DNA of 5,839 nt from Deltaproteobacteria bacterium (GTDB lineage Bacteria > Desulfobacterota > Syntrophia > Syntrophales > UBA2192): assembly GCA_026388445.1 (NCBI GenBank), contig JAPLJU010000030.1, positions 1-5,839 of the forward strand. The letters are read 5' to 3'. The notes beneath the pieces were generated by a model. The model was given only the letters and a program-made list of their open reading frames with translations. It was not told the origin of the DNA and searched no databases. The translations under genes were made by a program, and so were the position numbers. Shown in pieces: positions 1-5,821 of the stretch. The number at the start of each line of letters is the position of its first letter. Positions within the stretch are counted from its first letter, which is position 1.

Positions 1-248
1 AGCGCATCGATTTCATGTACAAAAGCTTCCTGAGACTTCTTCAAATCGATGTCCGCATCTTTCCGAGAGTTGATCAGGTGCTGGGTGAGCACACTGTAAG
101 TCGCGATCAGAGCGACCACCAAAAGTCGGAGAAGAAATTGATCCGTCACCATGGTGTCGAAGACCCAGTAAATCAGTATCAACCCCAGGGCGATGACGAT
201 GAGTCCGTGATTTTCAATCCGCTGCTTTAATGTTGACTGTTCTGACAT
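1..248 (-). CDS. Membrane-anchored protein, N-terminal part only (possible sensor/signalling protein)
   Basis: This open frame starts at an ATG and leaves the window at the left edge, giving about 82 residues with no stop. The N-terminus is MSEQSTLKQRIENHG. Two hydrophobic segments follow, at about residues 15-30 (LIVIALGLILIYWVF) and 38-55 (FLLRLLVVALIATYSVL), joined by a short polar turn (DTMVTDQ). A charged stretch that looks helical or coiled-coil comes next (SRKDADIDLKKSQEAFVHEI). This layout, two closely spaced membrane helices followed by a charged linker, is common in histidine kinases, PAS proteins and GGDEF proteins, where the linker leads into the cytoplasmic signalling domain. No catalytic or sensor motif is inside the window, so the class is inference only. 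The start is supported by a strong AGGAGGAA site 8 bases upstream. The gene lies 38 bases after ftsB on the same strand and may be the next gene of the operon. Confidence 0.75.
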   Translation of the reverse strand, partial: MSEQSTLKQRIENHGLIVIALGLILIYWVFDTMVTDQFLLRLLVVALIATYSVLTQHLINSRKDADIDLKKSQEAFVHEIDA

Positions 249-256
249 CTTGGAGG

Positions 257-264
257 TTCCTCCT
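257..264 (-). promoter_or_regulatory. Strong ribosome binding site flanked by CCTCC on both sides
   Basis: AGGAGGAA reads on the minus strand 8 bases before the ATG at 248 and fixes the start of the leftmost gene. The GGAGG core has CCTCC immediately before it (266-270) and after it (252-256). It could therefore pair with either neighbour in the mRNA as a short 4-bp hairpin with a 4-base loop, partly masking the site. The pairing is seen in the sequence; any regulatory effect is a guess. Confidence 0.6.
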
Positions 265-286
265 GGGAGGGGCCCGTCCGTGGACC

Positions 287-625
287 TCAGAGTCCCGCTT
301 GGATTTCTGTATTGAATGTGCCCGCCTCCCGGTTTACATCTTTCGGTGCGGCGGCTGCTTCGCCTGAATAACGGTAGATCAGGTCTCTCCTTTTTACCAT
401 GCCGAGTTCCTGTCTCGCCAGTCCCTCGATGTATTTTGCATCTTTCCTGAGGAGAAGAACTTCCGCCCTCAGGCTTTCAATTTCCCGGGCAAGCTCTTCG
501 TTCCCGGCGCTTAGAGCAGTGAGCTTTTTCCCGAGCCGATAGTTATCCACGATTCCGTTTTTCCCGAAGAGGATCAGGTACCCGAGGATGAGGAGTATGA
601 TGAGTATGTACCGGCCGATCTTCAC
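287..625 (-). CDS. ftsB: Cell division protein FtsB (septum formation initiator family)
   Basis: FtsB is a bitopic inner-membrane protein that pairs with FtsL through a coiled coil, binds FtsQ and helps activate septal peptidoglycan synthesis. From the GTG start at 625 the protein has 112 residues: a membrane helix at about 5-21 (YILIILLILGYLILFG), the motif FGKNG directly after it, a coiled coil at about 29-61 (heptad-like LTALSAGNEELAREIESLRAEVLLL), and the family signature YIEGLARQELGMVK at 65-78. FGKNG followed by D-x-Y-R closely matches Escherichia coli FtsB (FGKNGIHDYTR). A longer reading from ATG 682 gives 131 residues. I prefer the GTG because it places FGKNG about 20 residues from the N-terminus as in E. 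coli, the protein length fits the family (about 90-110), and AAGGTAGG lies 6 bases upstream, whereas the ATG has no ribosome binding site and sits inside a palindrome. The C-terminal 25 residues are low-conservation tail. Confidence 0.9.
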   Translation of the reverse strand: MKIGRYILIILLILGYLILFGKNGIVDNYRLGKKLTALSAGNEELAREIESLRAEVLLLRKDAKYIEGLARQELGMVKRRDLIYRYSGEAAAAPKDVNREAGTFNTEIQAGL

Positions 626-631
626 CCAGTG

Positions 632-639
632 CCTACCTT
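632..639 (-). promoter_or_regulatory. Ribosome binding site favouring the GTG start of ftsB
   Basis: AAGGTAGG reads on the minus strand 6 bases before the GTG at 623-625. It is an imperfect match to AAGGAGG, but the alternative ATG at 680-682 is preceded only by a C-rich then T-rich stretch (CCCCCGAATTTTC) with no purine-rich site. This is the main sequence argument, besides family length, for the shorter FtsB. Confidence 0.45.
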
Positions 640-673
640 TTTGTAGAAAAGAAATCAAGGATGAAAAACATGC

Positions 674-689
674 AATTTTCATGAAAATT
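674..689. repeat. Perfect 16-bp AT-rich palindrome before ftsB (candidate operator)
   Basis: AATTTTCATGAAAATT is identical to its own reverse complement over all 16 bases, and pairing breaks at the next base on each side. It lies 48 bases upstream of the preferred ftsB GTG and contains the alternative ATG (680-682) at its centre. It sits in an AT-rich island (about 630-690) in otherwise GC-rich DNA, as expected of a promoter or operator region. I found no clear -35/-10 pair, so a binding site for a dimeric regulator is only a hypothesis. As RNA it could also form a weak AU-rich hairpin. Confidence 0.5.
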
Positions 690-760
690 CGGGGGTTTTG
701 CGGGCGGGAATGCCTTCCTCTTGTCGTATGGGGAGTGGTTTGTGAAGCCCTGTACCTGGC

Positions 761-779
761 GGGGGGGAGGGATTGCGGG
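761..779 (+). other. G-rich run, possible G-quadruplex motif on the plus strand
   Basis: A run of seven G, then A, GGG, ATTGC and GGG gives four possible G-triplets with short loops if the first run is split. It lies on the template strand, in the gap between the radical SAM gene and ftsB, so the mRNA carries the C-rich complement. The pattern fits the usual G3+N1-7 rule. Folding or function is not shown. Confidence 0.3.
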
Positions 780-808
780 ATCGTTCCAGATACGGATCAG
801 TGAAGAAC

Positions 809-2521
809 TCAGGGCGGCAAGGCTTTCCGGGTGTGGCCAAGGGCCTCGAGATATTCCTTTTCCAGCGTCTCGCGGGCGACGCCGTGGTCTATGAAATCCC
901 ACGGCAGGATTTCATCCAATCCCTTTTTCCGGTACACATAGAAGTCCGGGTTGATGTGGACTTCCTTTAGCGTTTGGGGCCAGTTGCCATTTTTTTGGAA
1001 GGCGGTGACAAGAATTTGACTCACCCGGCGGTCTCCCAGCGAAAGGAGGGCCTGGATGTAATTCCACTTCGGCAGGTCGTGGGTCACCGAGACCGATGTT
1101 TCCTTTCTCAGGGCCTGGGAGATTTTCCGGATCCGGCGTCGCACGAGGTTGACATCGGCCAGGTCTTCCCACTGGAAAGGGGTCGCCGGTTTCGGAATGA
1201 ACTGGTTGATACTCAGGGTGATCCGGCGGAATCGCTTCCTGCCGGCGGAGGCCTTGATGACGTGATGTTTGATTCGCCTGGTGAGATCTGTAATCCCATC
1301 GATGTCTTCTTCCGTCTCCGTGGGAAGTCCTACCATGAAATAGAGTCTCAGGTTCAGGACACCATTGCCGATGAGGGCTTCGGCCGCTCTGAAGACGTGG
1401 TCTTCCGTGATCCCTTTTCGAATGAGGTCCCGCAGCCTCTGCGTACCCGCCTCGGGGGCGATGGAGACCATCTCCACACGTGATGCCTTCAGGAGTTCAG
1501 TCATTTCATCCGTCACGCGATCCGCTCTCAGGGAGCCGATGGAAAAAGTCCCTCCCCGCTCCAGGATCGAACGGCAGAGCGCTTTCAGTCCCGGGTGGTC
1601 CGACACGGCCGTGCCGAGAAGCCCGACTCTCCCTTTTGTAGCGAGACCCTTCTCGATAGATGGCGTGAGCCGGTCGAGTCCCCGGAATCGGGCCGGACGA
1701 TAGACGTAACCGGCAGCGCAGAAGAGACAGCCCCGGGCGCAGCCGCGGCTGACCTCGGTGAGGAACATGTCGGAAAATTCCGTCTGCGGTGTCAGGATGG
1801 TCTCACAGGTCTCGAAGGTGTTGATGTCCTGGATATGCCGCGACCTGATCTTTTCAGGAAAGAGGCGGTCTACGGGTGTGAAGGTCTTGATCCGGTGCTC
1901 CCGGCCGTACTGGACGGCATAGAAGCGTGGCACATAGGCCCCTTCGATCTCACGCTGGATTCGCGAAAGGGCCTCTTCGCGGGGTGTGCCCCGCCTGCAG
2001 AGTTCGGCGTAGAGATCGAGGAACTCCCCGATCATCTCTTCTCCTTCGCCCAGCAGGAAGAGATCGAAAAAGGGCGCCAGCGGCTCGGGATTCAGGGTCA
2101 CCGCGATGCCGCCGCCGAGGATGAGGGGGGCCCCTGTTTTTCTCTCATGGTTTGTCAGGGCAATCCGACCCATGGCCAGCATGCGCAGGATGTGGAGATA
2201 GTCGTTTTCGAAGGAGATGGAAAAAGCGACGATATGGAAGTCGGGGAGAGGTCTTCCCGACTCCAGACTGAAAAGGAGGGTCGATCCCGGGGACAATGCC
2301 TTTTCATCCCCGGGATCGGGGAGGAAGACTCTTTCACAGAGGAAAGAGGGATGACGATTTAAAAGATCGTAGACGGTCTGGAAGCCCAGGTTGGACATGC
2401 CCGTCCGATACGTGTTGGGATAGGCAAGGCAGATGGGAATCCTGTCCCCCCAGAGCTTCTTCTGATATCCTTTTTCGACGGATAGAAGTTCACGGTATTT
2501 CTCTCTCGGCCTCCGGGACAT
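809..2521 (-). CDS. Uncharacterised radical SAM protein with B12-binding-like N-terminal domain
   Basis: This 570-residue protein uses a [4Fe-4S] cluster and S-adenosylmethionine for radical chemistry on an unknown substrate. Residues about 28-170 resemble the Rossmann-type B12-binding domain found before many radical SAM domains (LAYPNTYRTGMSNLGFQ at 32-48; LILGGGIAVTLNPEP at 133-147; LLGEGEE at 156-162), but the cobalamin-ligating DxHxxG motif is absent, so B12 binding is doubtful. The cluster motif CxxxCxxC is C261, C265, C268 in SRGCARGCLFCAAGYVYRP. SAM-domain segments follow: SIAPEAGTQRLRDLIRKG (353-370), YFMVGLPTETEEDI (394-407) and INQFIPKPATPFQWE (438-452). The C-terminal LPWDFIDHGV (539-548) resembles the uncharacterised family often called TIGR03960, from memory. 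In some bacteria that family is fused or adjacent to a DUF2344 protein, and none is visible here. The gene starts one base after the ftsZ stop with only a weak ribosome binding site (AGG), suggesting translational coupling. The family assignment as radical SAM is sure; the function is unknown. Confidence 0.93.
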   Translation of the reverse strand: MSRRPREKYRELLSVEKGYQKKLWGDRIPICLAYPNTYRTGMSNLGFQTVYDLLNRHPSFLCERVFLPDPGDEKALSPGSTLLFSLESGRPLPDFHIVAFSISFENDYLHILRMLAMGRIALTNHERKTGAPLILGGGIAVTLNPEPLAPFFDLFLLGEGEEMIGEFLDLYAELCRRGTPREEALSRIQREIEGAYVPRFYAVQYGREHRIKTFTPVDRLFPEKIRSRHIQDINTFETCETILTPQTEFSDMFLTEVSRGCARGCLFCAAGYVYRPARFRGLDRLTPSIEKGLATKGRVGLLGTAVSDHPGLKALCRSILERGGTFSIGSLRADRVTDEMTELLKASRVEMVSIAPEAGTQRLRDLIRKGITEDHVFRAAEALIGNGVLNLRLYFMVGLPTETEEDIDGITDLTRRIKHHVIKASAGRKRFRRITLSINQFIPKPATPFQWEDLADVNLVRRRIRKISQALRKETSVSVTHDLPKWNYIQALLSLGDRRVSQILVTAFQKNGNWPQTLKEVHINPDFYVYRKKGLDEILPWDFIDHGVARETLEKEYLEALGHTRKALPP

Positions 2522-2522
2522 G

Positions 2523-3689
2523 CTAATCGGCCTGTTTTCTCAAAAAGGTCGGCACCTCGAGATCACGATCCACTCCGTCTTCGATCAATCCCATTTTGAT
2601 GGCGGCGCTGGCCGTTGCCGGCGTCTTTTCCTTTCTCATGAAGGTCGGCGTGGCGAAATCTTCCTTCTGCTTGTAGCTGCCCATGTGGGAGACATTGGGG
2701 GCCGTCTGCCGCTTCTTTCCGCTGTGATCGAAGCCGGTGGCGATGACGGTGATGCGGACCTCGCTGCCCATGGTGTCATCGATCACCGTTCCGAAAATGA
2801 TGTTGGCCTCCTCGTCGGCCTCGTTCTGGACAAGGGTGGAAGCCTCGCTGATCTCGTGCAGGGTGATGTCGGGTCCCGCCGTGATGTTGAGAAGGACACC
2901 CCGGGCGCCCTGAATGGAGTTGTCCTCCAGAAGGGGCGAAGAGATGGCCCGCTGTGCTGCCTCGACGGCCCGGTTCTCACCGCTGGCGATGCCGGTGCCC
3001 ATGAGCGCAAGCCCCATCTCCGACATGACGCTCTTCACGTCGGCAAAATCCAGGTTGATGAGACCTGGAACCATGATGAGATCCGAGATGCCCTTTACGG
3101 CGTGGTACAGGATGTCATCGGCCTTTTTGAAGGCTTCGAGGAGCACCATGTTCTTCCCGCCGATGCTGAGCAGCCTCTGGTTGGGGATTACGATGAGGGT
3201 GTCGACGGTTTTTCGCAGCTCCGCCAGGCCCTCGTCTGCCTGCCGCTCCCGTTTCTTGCCCTCAAAGTTGAAAGGCTTCGTCACAACCGCCACGGTCAGG
3301 GCACCCATATTCTTGGCGATCTCCGCAATGATGGGTGCGCCACCGGTCCCGGTTCCCCCGCCGAGTCCCGCGGTGATGAAGACCATGTCCGCCCCTTCCA
3401 TGGCGGCCGTCAGCAGCTCCCTTGTTTCCATGGCGGCCTTCCGTCCGATGTCCGGATCGGAACCTGCCCCCAGCCCCTTGGTGACGTTCGCACCGAGCTG
3501 GATCTTCAGGGGTGCCAGCGACACACCCAGGGACTGAGCGTCCGTGTTGGCCGCGATGAAATCGACTCCCTGAAGATTGTATTGGATCATGGTGTTCAGG
3601 GCATTGCCACCGCCTCCTCCGATACCGATCACCTTGATCTTTGCGCCGTTTGACGGGTGATCGGTTCCTCCGTTAAGTAGTTCAAACAT
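2523..3689 (-). CDS. ftsZ: Cell division protein FtsZ (tubulin-like GTPase)
   Basis: FtsZ polymerises with GTP into the cytokinetic ring at midcell and recruits the divisome. The protein has 388 residues, normal for the family. The N-terminal GTPase domain has the nucleotide loop IGIGGGGGNALN (21-32), NTD (48-50) and the tubulin signature GGGTGTG (110-116). The catalytic T7 loop is NLDFAD with N212, D214 and D217, so GTP hydrolysis should be intact. The second domain runs to about residue 320, followed by a linker of roughly 55 residues and a C-terminal peptide DLEVPTFLRKQAD (376-388), whose last seven residues (FLRKQAD) equal those of E. coli FtsZ as I recall it. That peptide binds FtsA and other partners. 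Unusually, the linker holds a second similar motif, DFATPTFMRKEK (344-355). The start is fixed by GGGAGGG 7 bases upstream. ftsA lies 14 bases upstream, and the radical SAM gene begins 1 base after the TAG stop. Confidence 0.99.
   Translation of the reverse strand: MFELLNGGTDHPSNGAKIKVIGIGGGGGNALNTMIQYNLQGVDFIAANTDAQSLGVSLAPLKIQLGANVTKGLGAGSDPDIGRKAAMETRELLTAAMEGADMVFITAGLGGGTGTGGAPIIAEIAKNMGALTVAVVTKPFNFEGKKRERQADEGLAELRKTVDTLIVIPNQRLLSIGGKNMVLLEAFKKADDILYHAVKGISDLIMVPGLINLDFADVKSVMSEMGLALMGTGIASGENRAVEAAQRAISSPLLEDNSIQGARGVLLNITAGPDITLHEISEASTLVQNEADEEANIIFGTVIDDTMGSEVRITVIATGFDHSGKKRQTAPNVSHMGSYKQKEDFATPTFMRKEKTPATASAAIKMGLIEDGVDRDLEVPTFLRKQAD
2631..2648 (-). repeat. Internal copy of the FtsZ C-terminal peptide coding motif
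   Basis: These 18 bases encode PTFMRK (residues 348-353) in the FtsZ linker. They match 15 of 18 bases of the segment at 2535-2552, which encodes PTFLRK (380-385) in the true C-terminal peptide, including the same CCG, ACC and AGA codons. The two copies are in the same frame and exactly 96 bases (32 codons) apart. The matching codons are compatible with a short duplication, though convergence on a binding motif cannot be excluded. Confidence 0.55.
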
Positions 3690-3696
3690 TCGTCAT

Positions 3697-3703
3697 CCCT
3701 CCC
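3697..3703 (-). promoter_or_regulatory. Strong ribosome binding site of ftsZ, abutting the ftsA stop
   Basis: The minus strand reads TGAGGGAGGG followed by seven bases and the ATG of ftsZ. TGA is the ftsA stop and GGGAGGG is the binding site, with 7-base spacing. Ribosomes finishing ftsA therefore release right on this site, consistent with high and partly coupled ftsZ translation. It is the strongest ribosome binding site among the division genes in this window. Confidence 0.8.
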
Positions 3704-4930
3704 TCAGAAGAATTCTGAAAACCATTTTTTTGCTTTTTTGAATAAGTAACTTCCCGGACCGCCTTCTTTCCTTCTCGTCGCCTTGTGGGCGAACGATTTA
3801 CTGCCATAATTGACGAGCCCCACGCCCGTGGCATAGAGGGGGCTGTTGACGATATCGGTGAGTCCGCCGATGCCCAGCGGAAAGCCCCGTCGCACGGGCA
3901 TGTTGAAGATTCGCTCCGCCAGTTCAAGGATGCCCTCCATGATGGACGCGCCGCCGGTGAGGACGACGCCGGCCGCGAGAAGATCCTCGTAGCCGGATTT
4001 GACGATTTCCTTCTGGGTCATGCTGAGAATCTCCTCCATCCGGGGCTGGATGATCTCTCCCAGGATCTGCCGGGAGACGCGTCTGGCCTCGCGACCGCCC
4101 ACACTGGGAACATCGATCGTTTCATTCTGGGGAATCATGAAGGTGTTGGCGCACCCGTATTTGATTTTCATTTTTTCCGCTTCAATAACAGGGGTGCGAA
4201 GCCCGATGGAAATGTCATTGGTCAGGTAATTCCCGCCGACAGTGAGAATGGCCGTATGCTTGATGCTGCCTTCGTGGAAGACGGCAATGTCGGTCGTTCC
4301 TCCCCCGAGATCCACCAGGGCCACGCCCAGTTCCTTTTCATCGGGAGAGAGGACCGCTTCGCTGGTTGCCAGCTGGACCAGGACGACCTCGTTTACATCG
4401 AGTCCGACGCGGTTCACCGATTTGATGATATTCTGCATCGATGCGATGGCCGTTGTCACGATGTGCACCTTCGCTTCCAGCCTCACACCCGACATACCCA
4501 CGGGGTTCTTCACGCCATCTTGTTCGTCAACGATATAGTGCTGGGGAAGAACGTGCAGGATCTCCCGGTCTAGGGGAATGGATACGGCCTTGGAGGCTTC
4601 AATCGCCCGCTTGACATCCGATTCGTCTACCTCACGCCCGTGGACCGCCACAATCCCGTGGCTGTTGAACCCCTTGATGTGGCCGCCCGAAATCCCTGTG
4701 AAGACCGAGCTGATCTCGCATCCGGACATGAACTCCGCTTCTTCGATGGATTTTCGAATGCACTCCACCGTGCTTTCGATGTTGACGACCACGCCCTTTC
4801 GCAGTCCTTCGGAAGGATGTGTGCCCATCCCGATGATCTGAACCCCCGTGTTGGTCATCTCGCCAACGATGGTGCAGATCTTACTCGTTCCGATGTCCAA
4901 GCCGACGATGATGTTTCCTTTCTTTGCCAT
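3704..4930 (-). CDS. ftsA: Cell division protein FtsA (actin-like membrane tether of FtsZ)
   Basis: FtsA is an actin-fold ATP-binding protein that anchors FtsZ filaments to the inner membrane and signals to the septal synthase through later divisome proteins. The 408-residue protein shows the family in order: phosphate-1 motif GLDIGTSKICTIVGE (10-24), the FtsA-specific 1C subdomain at about 83-163 (containing HVLPQHYIVDEQDGVKNPVG), phosphate-2 motif VDLGGGTTDIAVF (206-218), adenosine motif VVLTGGASIMEGI (322-334), and a C-terminal amphipathic membrane-targeting helix SYLFKKAKKWFSEFF (394-408) after a charged linker. All key motifs are intact. The start ATG has a modest site, GGGAAG, 4 bases upstream, and MAKKGNIIVGLDIG is a typical N-terminus. 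It sits between ftsQ (57-base gap with a hairpin) and ftsZ (14-base gap), the normal dcw order. Confidence 0.99.
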   Translation of the reverse strand: MAKKGNIIVGLDIGTSKICTIVGEMTNTGVQIIGMGTHPSEGLRKGVVVNIESTVECIRKSIEEAEFMSGCEISSVFTGISGGHIKGFNSHGIVAVHGREVDESDVKRAIEASKAVSIPLDREILHVLPQHYIVDEQDGVKNPVGMSGVRLEAKVHIVTTAIASMQNIIKSVNRVGLDVNEVVLVQLATSEAVLSPDEKELGVALVDLGGGTTDIAVFHEGSIKHTAILTVGGNYLTNDISIGLRTPVIEAEKMKIKYGCANTFMIPQNETIDVPSVGGREARRVSRQILGEIIQPRMEEILSMTQKEIVKSGYEDLLAAGVVLTGGASIMEGILELAERIFNMPVRRGFPLGIGGLTDIVNSPLYATGVGLVNYGSKSFAHKATRRKEGGPGSYLFKKAKKWFSEFF

Positions 4931-4954
4931 GAGTCTTCCCAGCCTTTTGGTATT

Positions 4955-4975
4955 CGGGGACCCCTCGTGTCCCCG
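4955..4975 (-). promoter_or_regulatory. GC-rich stem-loop in the ftsQ-ftsA gap
   Basis: On the minus strand CGGGGAC, a 7-base loop ACGAGGG and GTCCCCG form a perfect 7-bp stem, six of the pairs G-C. It lies 12 bases after the ftsQ stop and 24 bases before the ftsA ATG. No U-run follows (AATACCAAAAGG), so it is not a standard intrinsic terminator. It could stabilise or delimit an mRNA segment, cause pausing, or tune ftsA translation. The stem is seen; the role is inference. Confidence 0.5.
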
Positions 4976-4987
4976 GTTGTTTCCGGT

Positions 4988-5821
4988 TTAAGCCCTCACG
5001 CCTTTTGCCTTCGTCACCGGTGTCGGAAGCTCTTTTCCCTGAACGGTGACCTTGTGGGGGTTGTTGAGATCGATGATCAGGAACCCCTTGGTCTCGCGCC
5101 GGGTCAGGTCTGCCAAGACCGGCTTCAGGCGCTGGAGTTTTCTTTCGAAATCGTCGAAACCCAGCAGAAGACACATCCCGCTTTCGGTGAAAAGGGAGAG
5201 ACCAAAGACGCGGTCCTCATAGATCTCCGACACATTCTTGAGCCCCGGGATCTCATCGTAGGTGGAGAGATACTCCAGGAGGTCAATGGATTTTCGGATC
5301 CTCTCCCGATTGTCTTCTCCCTTCCGGCAGAACCCGGTCAGAATGGGAAGATCGGTCCGCTGGTCCTTTCCCAGCTTGGTAAAGATGACGCCGTCACGTT
5401 CGATGTAGTAGAACACTTCATCCTTTTTGAGCAGAGCAATCGGTTTCCTCTCCCTCACCTCGATAATCAGCTTGCTGGGCAGGTCCCTCTTGATGGAGAC
5501 ATCCTTGATCCACACATTGCTCTGAATTCTCCGTGCCATGGCTTTCAGGTTCACCGTCAGGATGTTCTGGTCGGGTTTGATCTCGGCCAGGCTCAGGATC
5601 TTTTCCTGGGGGATTCTCTGCGCCCCTTTCACGACGGCTTCCTGCAGCTGGAAGTAGGGGGACACCACGATGAAGTTGTACGTGAAGATGAGCAGGGCAC
5701 TGACGATAATGACGGATGCCATGAGAAGGGCCACCTTGTAGATCTCGTAGAGGATCTTCTGCGACCGCCGCCTGAACCGGTTCTTGCGCACCTCCATTCT
5801 GGCCTTGATAGATTTTTTCAC
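4988..5821 (-). CDS. ftsQ: Cell division protein FtsQ (POTRA-domain divisome protein)
   Basis: FtsQ is a bitopic inner-membrane protein whose periplasmic part binds FtsB/FtsL and links early and late divisome proteins. The 277 residues show a very basic cytoplasmic N-terminus (KKSIKARMEVRKNRFRRRS), one membrane helix at about 29-53 (VALLMASVIIVSALLIFTY), a POTRA domain at about 57-126 (FQLQEAVVKGAQRI, SNVWIKDVSIKRDLPSKLII, EVRERKPIALL) and the FtsQ beta domain to about residue 260 (YYIERDGVIF, LPILTG, GFLIIDLNNPHKVTV). The order of conserved pieces and the place just before ftsA make the call secure although FtsQ sequences diverge widely. The start is GTG at 5819-5821, with GGGGA 6 bases upstream and an overlap with the upstream stop. 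An in-frame ATG eight codons later (5795-5797, preceded by AAGG) is an alternative that would shorten only the basic tail. Confidence 0.96.
   Translation of the reverse strand: MKKSIKARMEVRKNRFRRRSQKILYEIYKVALLMASVIIVSALLIFTYNFIVVSPYFQLQEAVVKGAQRIPQEKILSLAEIKPDQNILTVNLKAMARRIQSNVWIKDVSIKRDLPSKLIIEVRERKPIALLKKDEVFYYIERDGVIFTKLGKDQRTDLPILTGFCRKGEDNRERIRKSIDLLEYLSTYDEIPGLKNVSEIYEDRVFGLSLFTESGMCLLLGFDDFERKLQRLKPVLADLTRRETKGFLIIDLNNPHKVTVQGKELPTPVTKAKGVRA

Noticed and set aside
261..289. Hairpin-like sequence after the ftsB stop, considered as an intrinsic terminator
   Set aside because: A GAGGUCC/GGGCCCCUC stem can be drawn with a two-base bulge, but no U-run follows and the next gene's ribosome binding site comes directly after, so termination is not supported.
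626..700. A sigma70-type promoter in the AT-rich stretch before ftsB
   Set aside because: TTGCAT could serve as a -35, but no acceptable -10 lies at 16-18 bases. TACAAA is 24 bases away. No promoter is called.
974..2362. Several overlapping plus-strand open frames (up to 255 codons) opposite the radical SAM gene
   Set aside because: They overlap each other and the conserved cluster and SAM motifs of the minus-strand gene. Their translations show no domain-like pattern.
2250..2450. A functional cobalamin-binding site in the N-terminal domain of the radical SAM protein
   Set aside because: The fold-like motifs are present (GGG, GEGE) but the DxHxxG ligand motif cannot be found, so B12 binding should not be annotated.
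2520..3653. A 377-codon open frame on the plus strand covering nearly all of ftsZ
   Set aside because: It is antisense to a fully conserved FtsZ with all motifs. Its translation has no recognisable domain and is low-complexity (rich in G, D, H, R and L), as expected from third-position GC bias in the real gene.
3785..4573. A 262-codon plus-strand open frame inside ftsA
   Set aside because: It lies opposite an intact FtsA, has no family motif and no credible independent start context, so it is a shadow of the real gene.
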